A DNA stretch of 64,000 nucleotides. Source: Nitrososphaerota archaeon (GTDB taxonomy: Archaea; Thermoproteota; Nitrososphaeria; Nitrososphaerales; Gagatemarchaeaceae). The position numbers and the translations under genes were made by a program. Below are positions 1-8,338 of this stretch, in pieces; within the stretch, counting starts at the first letter, position 1, and each line of letters starts with the position of its first letter. The stretch spans positions 899,374 through 963,373 of the forward strand of contig JAFLYY010000001.1 of NCBI GenBank assembly GCA_029785825.1, written 5' to 3'. The notes beneath the pieces are model-generated. The model worked only from the letters and a program-made list of their open reading frames with translations, was not told the DNA's origin and ran no database searches.

Positions 1-1
1 C

Positions 2-550
2 GAGAGCTTCAGGGACATGCTCGCCACCTTGAGGTTCTCGCACCACCTCGCGGACGCGGGCGCCGACGGGGTGCAGTTCACGACCTACACCCCGCTCCCG
101 GGGACGAGGATATTCGACGACGCCCTGAAGAACGACAGGCTCTTCACGCTCGACTGGAGCAGGTACGATGTCCTGACGCCTGTCATGAAGACCAGGGTCA
201 ACCCGGCAATCATACAGATGCTCCAATTCTATGGGAACTATTCTTTCTACGTCCTGAAGTGGCTGGAGGGGAAGCTTAGGCGCGGCGGAGGGCGTGAACC
301 CAAGGAGTTCAAGCGGGACCTGATGTCCAACGGCCAGAAGTTCGTCTTTGAAATGATCCCGGCCTATCTGAAGGACGCGGCGGATTTCCCTTCGCAGGTT
401 GGGAGGACGCACAGACTTTACTCGTCCTTGAAGGACATGGCGGATGTCTCCAAGGAGAGAGTCATGGAGCTCAGGGGGTTCTCAAGCAAGGTCATCTACC
501 AGGAGACAGGGGGGAAGAACCCGTACTTCCTCATCAAGGAAGCGGAGTGA
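2..550 (+). CDS. Radical SAM protein, C-terminal part (cut by window edge)
   Basis: The reading frame is open from the first full codon at position 2, so the start lies upstream of the window. The visible part (about 182 residues) begins in a segment reading ADGVQFTTYTPLPGTRIFDD, typical of the last strands of a radical-SAM TIM barrel, where a P-L-P-G-T motif precedes a helical C-terminal region (known for the B12-binding/BchE-like radical SAM superfamily). The Cys triad itself is outside the window, so class and substrate are unknown. The next gene, 21 bp downstream on the same strand, is also a radical SAM protein, which suggests a co-transcribed pair. An internal ATG at 17 exists but would cut off conserved sequence. 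Confidence 0.7.
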   Translation, partial: ESFRDMLATLRFSHHLADAGADGVQFTTYTPLPGTRIFDDALKNDRLFTLDWSRYDVLTPVMKTRVNPAIIQMLQFYGNYSFYVLKWLEGKLRRGGGREPKEFKRDLMSNGQKFVFEMIPAYLKDAADFPSQVGRTHRLYSSLKDMADVSKERVMELRGFSSKVIYQETGGKNPYFLIKEAE

Positions 551-571
551 AAGGGAGAGGGTCTGAGGACC

Positions 572-2284
572 ATGCCGAACCCCAGGTACCTGCTCGTCTC
601 CGACACGACGCTCACCCACGACTACAGGAACTTCCCGTTGCTTGACTTTCTGCCGAGCGCGCCATTCCAGGCAGTGCCCAGGCCCTTCTACTCCTTCCTG
701 AAGGGAAAAGTCCCTTCCCCCCTTGCTGACGGCCAAGCGTCGATAGCGCCTTACTCCGTCAGAAAGATGGAGTCGGCGCTCCTGAAGGAGCTCAAGGAAG
801 AGGAGGTGGCGGTCCCGCACGAGGACTACATCGAGAGGTTCGTCACTCCTGAGACCGAAGTGATAGGCGTAAGCACGATGGACCCGCTGGGGCTCGGTCC
901 CCTGACCATGTCATACGCGGTGCTCTTCGGCCGCCCGGACTTTACGCCGTGGGTCAGGAGAGAGTTCGAGGAGCTCATGGCCAGGATAAGCAGGGCGAAG
1001 GCCAGGGTCAACTCAAAGGCGAAGGTGCTCGTAGGAGGGCCGGGCGTATGGGAGTTCACGGTGATGCCCGAGGAGCTCGACAGGCTCGGCATAGACTGCG
1101 CGTTCCAAGGGGAGGCAGACGACATCGCGTGCGAGCTGTTCGACAGTGCGCGAGAGGGATTCACCAGCGGCGCCCGGGAGGAGAGTCCTTTCTTCGCGGG
1201 GTTCCAGACCTTCGACCCCGGGTTCCACAAGTCCTGGGTAGGGCATGGAAGGTTCCTGACACGGGCAAAGTTCTCGAATCAGTCTCCCACCCTGGACGAG
1301 ATTCCCGAGATACGCAGGCCCGCTGCGAAGGCCATCACTGAGGTGATGCGGGGGTGCGGCATCGGATGCGACTTCTGCGAGGTGACGCTCAGGCCGCTAC
1401 GATACTATCCCTACGACAAGGTCCAGAGGGAGATCGAGGTGAACGCCAAGCAGGGGGGGTTCCCCAACGCGTGGCTACACACAGACGAGGTATTCGCCTA
1501 CGAGCACGGGAGGAACTACGAACCCAACTTCGAAGCGCTCACCGGCCTGTTCAGCGCCGTGATGTCGGTCAGGGGGATAGAGAAGACGAATCCGACTCAT
1601 GGGAGGATATCCATCCCTGCAGCGCATCCGGAGTTGCTCAGGAGCCTCTCCCGGATTGCGAGGGCCGGCCCGTCCAACTGGATAGGGGTTCAGGTCGGCA
1701 TAGAGACCGGGAGCGAGAGGCTCGCGAAGCTGCACATGCCGAACAAGACCCTCCCCCTGAAGGTGGGAGCAGACGGCTCCTGGCCGGAGATAGTGTGGAG
1801 GGGCACGTACACCTTGAACAAGTACTACTGGCGACCGGCGTTTACTGTTCAAGTGGGACAGTCCGGAGAGACAGACGAGGACAACTGGGACACGGTCGCC
1901 CTGGTCAACATGATGAGCAATTCGTCGCTGGACGGAGGAAGGCCGTTCGAGTTCACCGTGACCCCGATGCAGAACGTCCCTCTGGGCATGATTAAGGGGA
2001 GGCGCTTCTCTATAGGCATGCTCAAAGAGTCGCAGCTGGCGGTCTACTACGCCTGTTACAGGCACCTCGCCAAGATGGCGCTGAGGGATGCAGCGAAAGA
2101 CAGCGAGGGAGGCGCTCTCGGGAGACTAGCGACCACTGCGCTGCTGAGCCTCGGCGGGGAGACGCTGCTGCACGCCATTTCGACGGTGTGCAGGAGAAAG
2201 GGGCTCGACCTCGAGAGGGCGTCCAGGCACGGCGCCGGGGAGAGGGTCAGGAGTCAGATCTCCCTTGAGGCGCCCGCTTCGTAG
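572..2284 (+). CDS. B12-binding-type radical SAM protein
   Basis: A 570-residue protein. The N-terminal part (about residues 95-195) looks like a cobalamin-binding Rossmann domain with VIGVSTMD, KVLVGGPGVWEF and FQGEADD; the radical-SAM core follows with the iron-sulfur triad C262-x3-C266-x2-C269 (CGIGCDFC), then GVQVGIETGSERL late in the barrel. It is known that members of this superfamily use S-adenosylmethionine radicals, often for methylation or ring chemistry; the substrate here cannot be read from sequence. It starts at an ATG after the end of another radical SAM gene and is followed 9 bp later by an MFS exporter, so a small biosynthesis-and-export operon is a reasonable inference. Confidence 0.82.
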   Translation: MPNPRYLLVSDTTLTHDYRNFPLLDFLPSAPFQAVPRPFYSFLKGKVPSPLADGQASIAPYSVRKMESALLKELKEEEVAVPHEDYIERFVTPETEVIGVSTMDPLGLGPLTMSYAVLFGRPDFTPWVRREFEELMARISRAKARVNSKAKVLVGGPGVWEFTVMPEELDRLGIDCAFQGEADDIACELFDSAREGFTSGAREESPFFAGFQTFDPGFHKSWVGHGRFLTRAKFSNQSPTLDEIPEIRRPAAKAITEVMRGCGIGCDFCEVTLRPLRYYPYDKVQREIEVNAKQGGFPNAWLHTDEVFAYEHGRNYEPNFEALTGLFSAVMSVRGIEKTNPTHGRISIPAAHPELLRSLSRIARAGPSNWIGVQVGIETGSERLAKLHMPNKTLPLKVGADGSWPEIVWRGTYTLNKYYWRPAFTVQVGQSGETDEDNWDTVALVNMMSNSSLDGGRPFEFTVTPMQNVPLGMIKGRRFSIGMLKESQLAVYYACYRHLAKMALRDAAKDSEGGALGRLATTALLSLGGETLLHAISTVCRRKGLDLERASRHGAGERVRSQISLEAPAS

Positions 2285-2293
2285 AGTCAGAGC

Positions 2294-3730
2294 GTGAAAG
2301 ACCGTTTGGAGTACAAGTGGAAGGCGTTCTCGGTTACTTCCCTCGGTTCGATGATGTCGGCGGTTGACAGCACGATCGTGATCCTGGCCCTGCTTCCGAT
2401 AGCAGCGGACCTGCATTCAGACTTCGTCACCGTCGTATGGGTCGTGGTCGCCTATCTGCTCGTCAACACGGCGCTTGTGCTGAGCCTCGGCCGGATAGCC
2501 GACGTCTATGGCAGAAAGAGGATGTACAACGTCGGATTCGTAGTCTTCACCGTCGGATCTGTCTTGTCCGGGCTCGCGCCGAGCGGTCCGGCGCTGATTG
2601 GGTTCAGGGCCCTGCAGGGGATGGGTGCGGCGCTGCTCACCGCGAACTCCTTCGCGATACTCTCCGAGGCATTCCCGCAGGAAGAGAGGGGGAAGGCCTT
2701 CGGCGCGACGGCGATACTCTGGGGAGCCGGTTCCACGCTCGGAATCGTGCTCGGCGGCGTAATCATAGCCTACACGACTTGGAGGCTGATATTCCTCATC
2801 AACCTGCCCATAGGAGCATTCGGGACGGCTTGGGCATACAGGGCCCTGAGGGAGCCGAAGAGCCTCGCGTCAAAGGAGTCCTTTGACATCCCAGCCGCCC
2901 TGCTGTTCACAGCGGGTCTGTTCTCCCTCCTCTTCGGGGTCACGTGGGGCCTGCTATACTCTTGGAGCGACCCCGTGACGTACGCAACGGTGGCCGCCTC
3001 TCCGCTCTTCTTCGCCCTGTTCGTACTGTGGGAGTCGAGGTACAGCAAGTCCCCGATAGTTGACTTTTCCATCTTCCGCAACAGGGTCTTCTCGTTCTCT
3101 GTCATCACCGCGCTGCTCCAGTCGCTGGCCCTGTTCAGCGTGAACTTCCTGCTGATATTCTACCTGGAGGGGATCGGCGGATTTTCGGTCCTGACCGCGT
3201 CCTACCTGATACTGCCGATGGCGGCCGTCACGGCTTTCGTCGGCCCTTTCGCGGGGTCCCTCTCAGACAAGATTGGAGCGAGGATAGTAGCATCCGCCGG
3301 CCTCGCGCTTCAACTGCTTGTCCTGATACTCCTCAGTCGGCTCAGCGTCTCCACCCCCTTGCTTTACATAGCGATGGCGGAGGCGGTCTACGGCTTCGGA
3401 GGAGGGCTCTTCTGGCCGGCCAACACGAGCACGATCATGTCGTCGTCCCCAGTGGGAAGGTACGGCGTCGGCTCCGGCCTGATGAACACGTTCAGGAACA
3501 CCGGGATGGTGCTGAGTTTCGCGCTCTCTCTCGTGGCGGCCACCAGCGTCATCCCGAGCCAAGTCGTCTACCAGCTCTTCATCGGCAGCCTGGGACACAA
3601 GCTCTCTCCTGACTTGGCTGCAGGATACCTCTCCGGCCAGAGCTTCGCCTTCGAAGTCTCCGCTCTCCTGCTCGTGGCCGCCACCGTATTCTCAGCGGTG
3701 AGGGGAAAGGTCGGAGCCGCGAGGTACTGA
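2294..3730 (+). CDS. MFS transporter, DHA2-like (14 membrane helices)
   Basis: A 478-residue membrane protein with about 14 hydrophobic segments, longer than 12-helix MFS carriers and matching the drug:H+ antiporter-2 group. The loop between helices 2 and 3 carries the MFS motif A (GRIADVYGRKRMY, about residues 66-78). It starts at GTG 10 bp after the stop of the radical SAM gene, so it is probably in the same operon and may export that pathway's product or protect against it. The export role is inferred from family and context; the substrate is unknown. No truncation is seen. Confidence 0.85.
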   Translation: MKDRLEYKWKAFSVTSLGSMMSAVDSTIVILALLPIAADLHSDFVTVVWVVVAYLLVNTALVLSLGRIADVYGRKRMYNVGFVVFTVGSVLSGLAPSGPALIGFRALQGMGAALLTANSFAILSEAFPQEERGKAFGATAILWGAGSTLGIVLGGVIIAYTTWRLIFLINLPIGAFGTAWAYRALREPKSLASKESFDIPAALLFTAGLFSLLFGVTWGLLYSWSDPVTYATVAASPLFFALFVLWESRYSKSPIVDFSIFRNRVFSFSVITALLQSLALFSVNFLLIFYLEGIGGFSVLTASYLILPMAAVTAFVGPFAGSLSDKIGARIVASAGLALQLLVLILLSRLSVSTPLLYIAMAEAVYGFGGGLFWPANTSTIMSSSPVGRYGVGSGLMNTFRNTGMVLSFALSLVAATSVIPSQVVYQLFIGSLGHKLSPDLAAGYLSGQSFAFEVSALLLVAATVFSAVRGKVGAARY

Positions 3731-3760
3731 GTTCGACCGGTCGCGTCTCTCGTGCCGCGC

Positions 3761-3945
3761 CTACCGGCCCGCCTGAACGTCTCCTTCCGCCGAGGCCAGC
3801 CCGAGCTCCCGGGAGAGGATGCCACAGGCGCATGCGTACGCAAGCCCGACCTTCGATCTCCACCCATGAAGCTGGCCACGGAGCCCGCCAACGCTTCCTC
3901 CTCGTCCTTCGCGTCGCAGTCCGCCAAGACCTCGAACCGCTTCAC
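3761..3945 (-). pseudogene. Frameshifted small ORF behind the DUF4143 ATPase gene
   Basis: A GTG start at 3945 overlaps the ATPase stop (GTGA) and opens a frame beginning MKRFEVLADCDA. After about 28 codons (ending SFMG) the likely continuation moves to another frame, WRSKVGLAYACACGILSREL, and ends at a TAG at 3761-3763. The 185-bp span is not a multiple of three, which agrees with a single indel. A second copy of the first dozen codons, MKRFEVWTDCDAA, follows the ATPase fragment near 6409, so this partner ORF was once duplicated with it. I do not recognise the family. Confidence 0.3.
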
Positions 3946-5234
3946 GCCTTCGCCCCCTCTCTTGGGGCGCCGGGCCGCAGGAACCATTTCCACGCCGGGA
4001 CCACTTCCACCTCTCTCCCCCCCTCGCGGAAGACCTTCTCCTCCTTCGAGGTGACGACCGTGAGCCTTTCCGCCCCCAGCTCGCCCGCCGCCTCCTTCAG
4101 CGCCCCCACCTCCCTGTCGTAGGTGGCCGGGTCGGCGACACTCCATGCGGCCTGCACCAGCTCCGGCCTCCGCCCACCGACGACGAAGTCCACCTCCTTC
4201 CCCGTGGTCTGGCTCCGCCAGTACGACAACGCCCCCCCTCTCCGGACGAGGTCGACGAACACCTGGTTCTCGAGCTTCTTGGACGAGTCCCCCCCGACGA
4301 GGGCGAGGAAGCCGGAGTCGAGGGCGTAGACCTTGGGGCTCACCCTCCTTTCCTTCGGCTTCTTCGAAAAGGGATACGCCCTTTTTATCATGAAGACGTC
4401 TTCGGCGCCGTCCAGGTAGCTCAGCGCGGTCTGCCTTCCGAGCTTCAGCCCTTCGGCGCCGAGCCAGCGGGATATGGAGCGGGCCGAAAGCGGGCGGCAG
4501 GCCGAGCCCAGCACCGCCGAGACGAAGGCCCGTAGCAGCGGGAGGCTCCTCACTTTCAGCCTCTCGATCATGTCCCTCTGAACGACCGTGTCGAAGAGCT
4601 CCTGGAGTATCCTGTGCTTGAGCTGGGCCCCCTCGGCGAGGACCACGGCCGGGTACCCCCCGAATTCGACATACTCGTCGGCGAACGAGGCGAGCGCGCC
4701 CGCCTTCTCCGGGGACGTGAGCCCCTCAGCTTCGGCCCCCTTCGCCCTCAGGAGCTCGGCGAAGGAGAAAGGGAGGACAAGGGTGTTGAGGGCCCTCCCC
4801 CTGAGGACTGAAGGGAGCCTGTCCGTCGACAGCTCGGAGGTCGAGCCGGTGACCATCACCCCGTACTTCCCGGAGTCGTGCAGGGTCCTCACCCACCGCG
4901 CCCAGCTGGGGAACCTCTGGACCTCGTCGATGAAGAGGCGCAGATCCTTCGTCGGGTCAGGCCTGTAGAGCCTGAACACCGCCTCCTCGATCTTCGGCAA
5001 GTCGTCAGCCGTCATGCCTTCGAAGGCGACGTCCTCCCCGTTCACGAAGACCTTGTTGCTCGCCGGGAGGGGAAGGCCGTCCATGAGCTGGAGCATGAAG
5101 GTCGTCTTGCCCGCCCGCCGCGGCCCGATGATCGCGGACATGAAGCTCCCGTCCTCCACGGCCGCGTCTCTCTTGACGGCCCCCCGAGGAGCCGTCGCTC
5201 CCCGATATCGTCCGACCGCCAGGTCGATGTCCAA
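3942..5234 (-). CDS. AAA ATPase with DUF4143 C-terminal domain
   Basis: About 430 residues from a TTG start at 5234. The Walker A is GPRRAGKT (residues 37-44), Walker B is LRLFIDEVQ (98-106), followed by the sensor-like VMVTGSTSEL, and the C-terminal nuclease-like DUF4143 fold has D-x-n-VDFVVGG. These archaeal/bacterial ATPases are common accessory genes with poorly known function, sometimes described as toxin-antitoxin-like. A longer frame begins with ATG at 5309, but the TATA-like ATTATATCC near 5258-5266 lies inside it and 25-32 bp before the TTG, so a leaderless TTG start is preferred. The gene's 3' end is duplicated at 6380-6640. Confidence 0.8.
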   Translation of the reverse strand: MDIDLAVGRYRGATAPRGAVKRDAAVEDGSFMSAIIGPRRAGKTTFMLQLMDGLPLPASNKVFVNGEDVAFEGMTADDLPKIEEAVFRLYRPDPTKDLRLFIDEVQRFPSWARWVRTLHDSGKYGVMVTGSTSELSTDRLPSVLRGRALNTLVLPFSFAELLRAKGAEAEGLTSPEKAGALASFADEYVEFGGYPAVVLAEGAQLKHRILQELFDTVVQRDMIERLKVRSLPLLRAFVSAVLGSACRPLSARSISRWLGAEGLKLGRQTALSYLDGAEDVFMIKRAYPFSKKPKERRVSPKVYALDSGFLALVGGDSSKKLENQVFVDLVRRGGALSYWRSQTTGKEVDFVVGGRRPELVQAAWSVADPATYDREVGALKEAAGELGAERLTVVTSKEEKVFREGGREVEVVPAWKWFLRPGAPREGAKA

Positions 5235-5285
5235 CGGCGTCGGCGTCTGACGGGCAAGGATATAATTGTTGCCCAACGGCGTTGG
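5231..5285 (-). promoter_or_regulatory. Promoter of DUF4143 ATPase with repeated 13-bp operator-like element
   Basis: A TATA-like box (minus strand AATTATATCC, about 5257-5266) is flanked by two copies of one element: CCAACGGCGTTGG at 5273-5285, a perfect palindrome around its central base, and CCAACGGCGTCGG at 5231-5243, one base different. The inner copy overlaps the TTG start. Placement on both sides of the TATA box suggests binding of a repressor, perhaps the ATPase itself. This is inference from pattern only. Confidence 0.4.
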
Positions 5286-5420
5286 ACAGATATGGCGCAA
5301 GGAGCCCATGCGCCCTGGCCTCTAACGCCAGGGTCGAAGCGCCGCCTGAGCGGGTCCCCGGGCGGCGCGCTGCCTCAAACCCCCGGGAGAAAGAGCCGGG
5401 AGGGAAAGAGGCCCTACACT

Positions 5421-5450
5421 AATCGTGTTTAGTACCAATCGTGATTAGTA
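5421..5450. repeat. Two tandem copies of AATCGTG(T/A)TTAGTA
   Basis: Copies at 5421-5434 and 5437-5450 differ by one base and are spaced 16 bp apart. Each contains an inverted AATC...GATT/GTTT core. They lie just before and across the start of the truncated ATPase-like frame at 5441, so they may be its old operator. Confidence 0.45.
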
Positions 5451-5512
5451 AAATCGCCAACAGGAAGGAGGAGCTCTCGCTTCTGGAAGGTGAGCTATCC
5501 GCTTCTCCTTCG
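5441..5512 (+). pseudogene. Remnant of an archaeal ATPase N-terminus
   Basis: A GTG start opens a frame reading MISKIANRKEELSLLEGEL, which closely resembles the conserved beginning of archaeal P-loop ATPases (F-x-x-R-E-x-E-L-x-x-L-E). The resemblance ends after about 22 codons; the sequence then becomes the 3' end of a flippase on the other strand. No Walker A is present, so this is a fragment joined to foreign sequence. Confidence 0.4.
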
Positions 5513-5516
5513 GCTG

Positions 5517-5567
5517 GTCAGAGCAGCCCGAGGACCCGCTGCATGGCGCCGGGGAGGAAATCGCGAG
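5517..5567 (-). pseudogene. Remnant of a flippase 3' end
   Basis: Read on the minus strand this codes RDFLPGAMQRVLGLL followed by a stop, matching the last residues of the intact flippase at 6642 (HLLPRGLQWVLRLL, stop). The nucleotide match starts exactly at GTCAGAGCAGCC in both places. It marks a duplicated or recombined scar. Confidence 0.5.
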
Positions 5568-5608
5568 GTACCGCCGGCCCAAGCAGAGGGGAAAGGCGCA
5601 ACCGCCAG

Positions 5609-5995
5609 TCACCACTCCGTCTGCACGACGTCTTCGATCGATGCGTCCGTGGTTATCACGCGAGAGCCCGATTCCCTGGCCAGAGCGGCTATCAAGGAGT
5701 CGAAATAGTCCATCCCCATCTTCTGCAGCTCCACCGCCGACCGAACGGAAGAGACCGAGTTGGAGACGACTTTGGTCCCCGGGACCGCGCTCTCTAGTGC
5801 AGCCCAGGACGTCTCCCTTTCGAGGTCGTTGTACCCCCTGACCTTCATCACCAGGTCCGCTTCAACGAGGGAGGTGACAGGGACCAGCACCTCGTCATCT
5901 GAGGTGAGCCTCTCCATGTGATGGACTGACCGTTTATGCGCCCTGTCCCTGGGATTGAGATACCCAATCAGGGCCACGGTGTCAACGAGCTTCAT
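5609..5995 (-). CDS. vapC: PIN-domain ribonuclease toxin (VapC family)
   Basis: A 128-residue PIN domain. The start is the ATG at 5995, whose MKLVDTVALIGYL gives the first acidic residue (D5), with later VEADLV, YFDSLIAALA and ITTDASIEDV carrying the other acidic positions expected of the metal-binding nuclease site. VapC toxins cut RNA and are held inactive by a partner. The start codon overlaps the stop of the upstream AbrB-type antitoxin (ATGA), so the two are translationally coupled. A longer frame up to 6055 exists but would overlap the antitoxin deeply. Target RNA is unknown. Confidence 0.85.
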   Translation of the reverse strand: MKLVDTVALIGYLNPRDRAHKRSVHHMERLTSDDEVLVPVTSLVEADLVMKVRGYNDLERETSWAALESAVPGTKVVSNSVSSVRSAVELQKMGMDYFDSLIAALARESGSRVITTDASIEDVVQTEW

Positions 5996-6243
5996 TCGGG
6001 TTTCCTGAGCGACCTCACGAAGTACCCCGTGGCTTCGTGGTCCTCCTCCCTCCAACCTTCGAGCTTCTCGGCCCCAATCTTCCTTGCCTTCGCGTTCAGG
6101 ACCTCGGGGTCAAACAACTCCACCCTCCCCGCTCCGCTCACCCTCGCCAGGAGCTCCGCCCGCGGTTCTATGCCTGCCGCTTCCCGAACCCTCTTGGGAA
6201 GCACAAGCCTCCCCTTTTCGTCCACGGATACGGTCTCGCCCAT
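5992..6243 (-). CDS. vapB: AbrB/SpoVT-type antitoxin (VapB)
   Basis: An 83-residue protein with the swapped-hairpin AbrB DNA-binding domain at its N-terminus: VSVDEKGRLVLPKRVREAAG is the classic motif. The C-terminal part should bind and block the VapC encoded next. Antitoxins of this type usually repress their own promoter, and the DNA just upstream holds a TATA box enclosed by CCCACT/AGTGGG half sites. Its stop overlaps the toxin start. Confidence 0.87.
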   Translation of the reverse strand: MGETVSVDEKGRLVLPKRVREAAGIEPRAELLARVSGAGRVELFDPEVLNAKARKIGAEKLEGWREEDHEATGYFVRSLRKPE

Positions 6244-6292
6244 GATTGCCGGACACGTGTCCCACTATATAAAAAGTGGGAAAAAGTGGGCT
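6244..6292 (-). promoter_or_regulatory. VapBC promoter with CCCACT/AGTGGG half sites
   Basis: On the plus strand GTCCCACT (6259-6266) is followed by TATATAAAAA and then AGTGGG at 6275-6280 and again at 6285-6290. The TATA-like stretch is about 24-31 bp from the ATG at 6243, fitting leaderless transcription. The dyad encloses the TATA box, the expected place for autorepression. The same GTCCCACT word stands in front of the second VapBC pair. Confidence 0.5.
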
Positions 6293-6379
6293 GATTTCCC
6301 AGTTCCAGGGTTCTGGGACCACTCAGAGGTTGATTGTGGAATGGCCCGCTCAGGAAGCAGGCGGCGCTCGTGAGCTGCA

Positions 6380-6640
6380 TCGCAGTCCGTCCAGACCTCG
6401 AACCGCTTCATGCCCTCGCGCCCTCTCTTGGAGCGCCGGGGCGCAGGAACCGCTTCCGCGCCGGGACCGCTTCCACCCCTTTCCCCCTACGCGGAAGACA
6501 TCCCCCTCCCTCGAGGTGACGACGGTGAGCTTGTCCGCACCCAGTTCCTCCGCCACCTCCTTCGGCGCCCCCGTCTCCCTGCCGCAGGTGGCAGGGTCGG
6601 AGACGCTCCGCGCGACCTGCACCAGCTCGGGCCCCCGCCA
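6380..6640 (-). pseudogene. Duplicated, frameshifted 3' end of a DUF4143 ATPase gene
   Basis: This stretch matches 3913-4174, the last part of the intact DUF4143 gene, at roughly four bases in five by eye. Translated, it gives VARSVSDPATCGRETGAPKE and ADKLTVVTSREGDVFR, paralogous to the intact AAWSVADPATYDREVG and AERLTVVTSKEEKVFR. Near 6495 the copy is one base shorter than the intact gene, which shifts the frame before the normal end. It abuts the flippase stop codon at 6642 directly. Confidence 0.7.
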
Positions 6641-6641
6641 G

Positions 6642-8156
6642 TCAGAGCAGCCGGAGGACCCACTGCAGTCCCCTCGGGAGGAGATGCGAGAGGAACGACC
6701 TGTCCTCGTCGCTGATGAGCTTCAGTGCCTTGGCGCAGGCGGCGAAGAGGACGAGGCCGAGGGCGGCGTAGGGGACGATGGTGATCACCCTGGACGAGAC
6801 CAGCTCCGAGGGGAGGTACACCGCGAGGGCGGGGACAGCCGAGGCGACCAGGGCCTTGCCGAGGAAGCGGTAGTCGAAGGGGCGGGGGAGGTAGCGCCGG
6901 ATGTAGTAGAGCGAAAGGGCGCACCCGCCCGCGAACATCCCCACGCGGCTGTAGGCGGCCCCCGCGAGGCCGATGCTGGGGACCAGGGCGGCAGAGAGGA
7001 CCACCTCCCCTATCGCCGTGACGGCGCCGATGACGAGGACCCGGCGGGTCAGCCCGACCCCCTGGAGGACGTAGATGGCGACCGTCTCGACCGACTGGAA
7101 CCCGTAGAAGAGCGTGATGAGCTGCAGGTATGGGACCCCGCCTGCGTAGGCACCGCCCCCAGAGAAGAGGTCGAAGAGCTGGGGCGCCATGGCGGCCGCG
7201 AAGAAGGAGGCAGGGAGGACCGTGAGGAAGGTGAACCGGAGGGCGAGGCCGGTCCCTCTGGAGACCTCGGCCGAGGTCTCGGCGCTGAAAGACGTCTCCG
7301 CGAAGAGGGCCGTGGCGAGGGGGGTGACGAAGAGGGCGGAGACCACGCCGGAGATGACCACGGCCGCGTTGTACACCCCAAGGGAGGTGGGGCTCAGGTA
7401 CCCCCCGACGACGACGATGTCGGCGTTGCTCGCCACCGCGGCGACGATCCCCGCCACGGCGAGGGGGGCGGCGTACCTGAGGACGGGCGAATAGTACGGC
7501 CGAGCGACCCCCGACGCAAGGAGCTTCCTGTACCTGAGGAAGGCCACGGAGCCGATTATCGCGTAGTAGAGGGCCCACGAAGCGATGGCGACCGCCAGGC
7601 TGCGGAAGGCGACGAGCCCCACGACGGCGACCCCGACCCCGGCGAACCTGGCGATCACGGTCAGCCTGGCCATGAGCGAGTACCTCCGCAGCGCCTGGAG
7701 GACCCCCAGGAGGACCGACGAGACGGAGGCCGAGAAGAGCCAGAGGGCGCCGAGGTCGAAGAGCCACGCGGACGAGGGCCCCTTCAGAAAGTAGTCGGAG
7801 AGGGAGGGGGCGAGCAGGGCGAGGCCGGCGGAGGTTGCGGCGGTGAAGAGGAGGGTCAGCAGGACGGACGCCTTGGCCGCCCCCCACCCCTCGCTCCCCT
7901 CGGCCGACGACCTGGGGGCGAGGAACTTCACGAGGGACGCCGCCAGGCCGAACCCTCCGACCACCGAGGCGAGCCCGACCGACACCGAGACCGCCGAGTA
8001 GGCCCCGTATTCGTGGGATGGGAGGAACCTGAGGAGGGAGGCGAGGAGGACGAAGCCGAAGAGGGAGGTGAGCACCCCCTGGGCCGCGAGGGAGCCGATC
8101 CCCCTGACTATGTTCTTGGTCCTGTCTCCGCCGTCAGTTCTCTCGGGTTGAGCCAT
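6642..8156 (-). CDS. Polysaccharide/lipid-linked oligosaccharide flippase (Wzx/MOP family)
   Basis: A 504-residue membrane protein with about 14 hydrophobic segments, starting NIVRGIGSLAAQGVLTSLFG and containing the F-L-P-S-H-E-Y-G-A-Y-S pattern typical of this family (compare F-x-G-x-x-x-Y-G). Family members move lipid-linked sugars across the membrane for surface polysaccharide or glycoprotein assembly. No glycosyltransferase gene lies beside it here. A TATA-like TTATATC (about 8200-8207 on minus) lies 45-50 bp upstream. A scar of its last codons is found at 5517-5567. Confidence 0.8.
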   Translation of the reverse strand: MAQPERTDGGDRTKNIVRGIGSLAAQGVLTSLFGFVLLASLLRFLPSHEYGAYSAVSVSVGLASVVGGFGLAASLVKFLAPRSSAEGSEGWGAAKASVLLTLLFTAATSAGLALLAPSLSDYFLKGPSSAWLFDLGALWLFSASVSSVLLGVLQALRRYSLMARLTVIARFAGVGVAVVGLVAFRSLAVAIASWALYYAIIGSVAFLRYRKLLASGVARPYYSPVLRYAAPLAVAGIVAAVASNADIVVVGGYLSPTSLGVYNAAVVISGVVSALFVTPLATALFAETSFSAETSAEVSRGTGLALRFTFLTVLPASFFAAAMAPQLFDLFSGGGAYAGGVPYLQLITLFYGFQSVETVAIYVLQGVGLTRRVLVIGAVTAIGEVVLSAALVPSIGLAGAAYSRVGMFAGGCALSLYYIRRYLPRPFDYRFLGKALVASAVPALAVYLPSELVSSRVITIVPYAALGLVLFAACAKALKLISDEDRSFLSHLLPRGLQWVLRLL

Positions 8157-8338
8157 GTCGCCCGGCTGGTTTCAGGAGCATCTGCAACCGGCCGCGATAT
8201 AAGCTGCGGGACGCTCGCGGGGCCCCCTGCGGCGCCAGGCGCACGTCGCTTTGGGAGGGGGCGCCACCCAGGGCCAGAGGGACCCGTCGACGGTCCCGAC
8301 CGCCTGCCCTGCCTCCGCGCGCATCGACCCCTCCAGGG

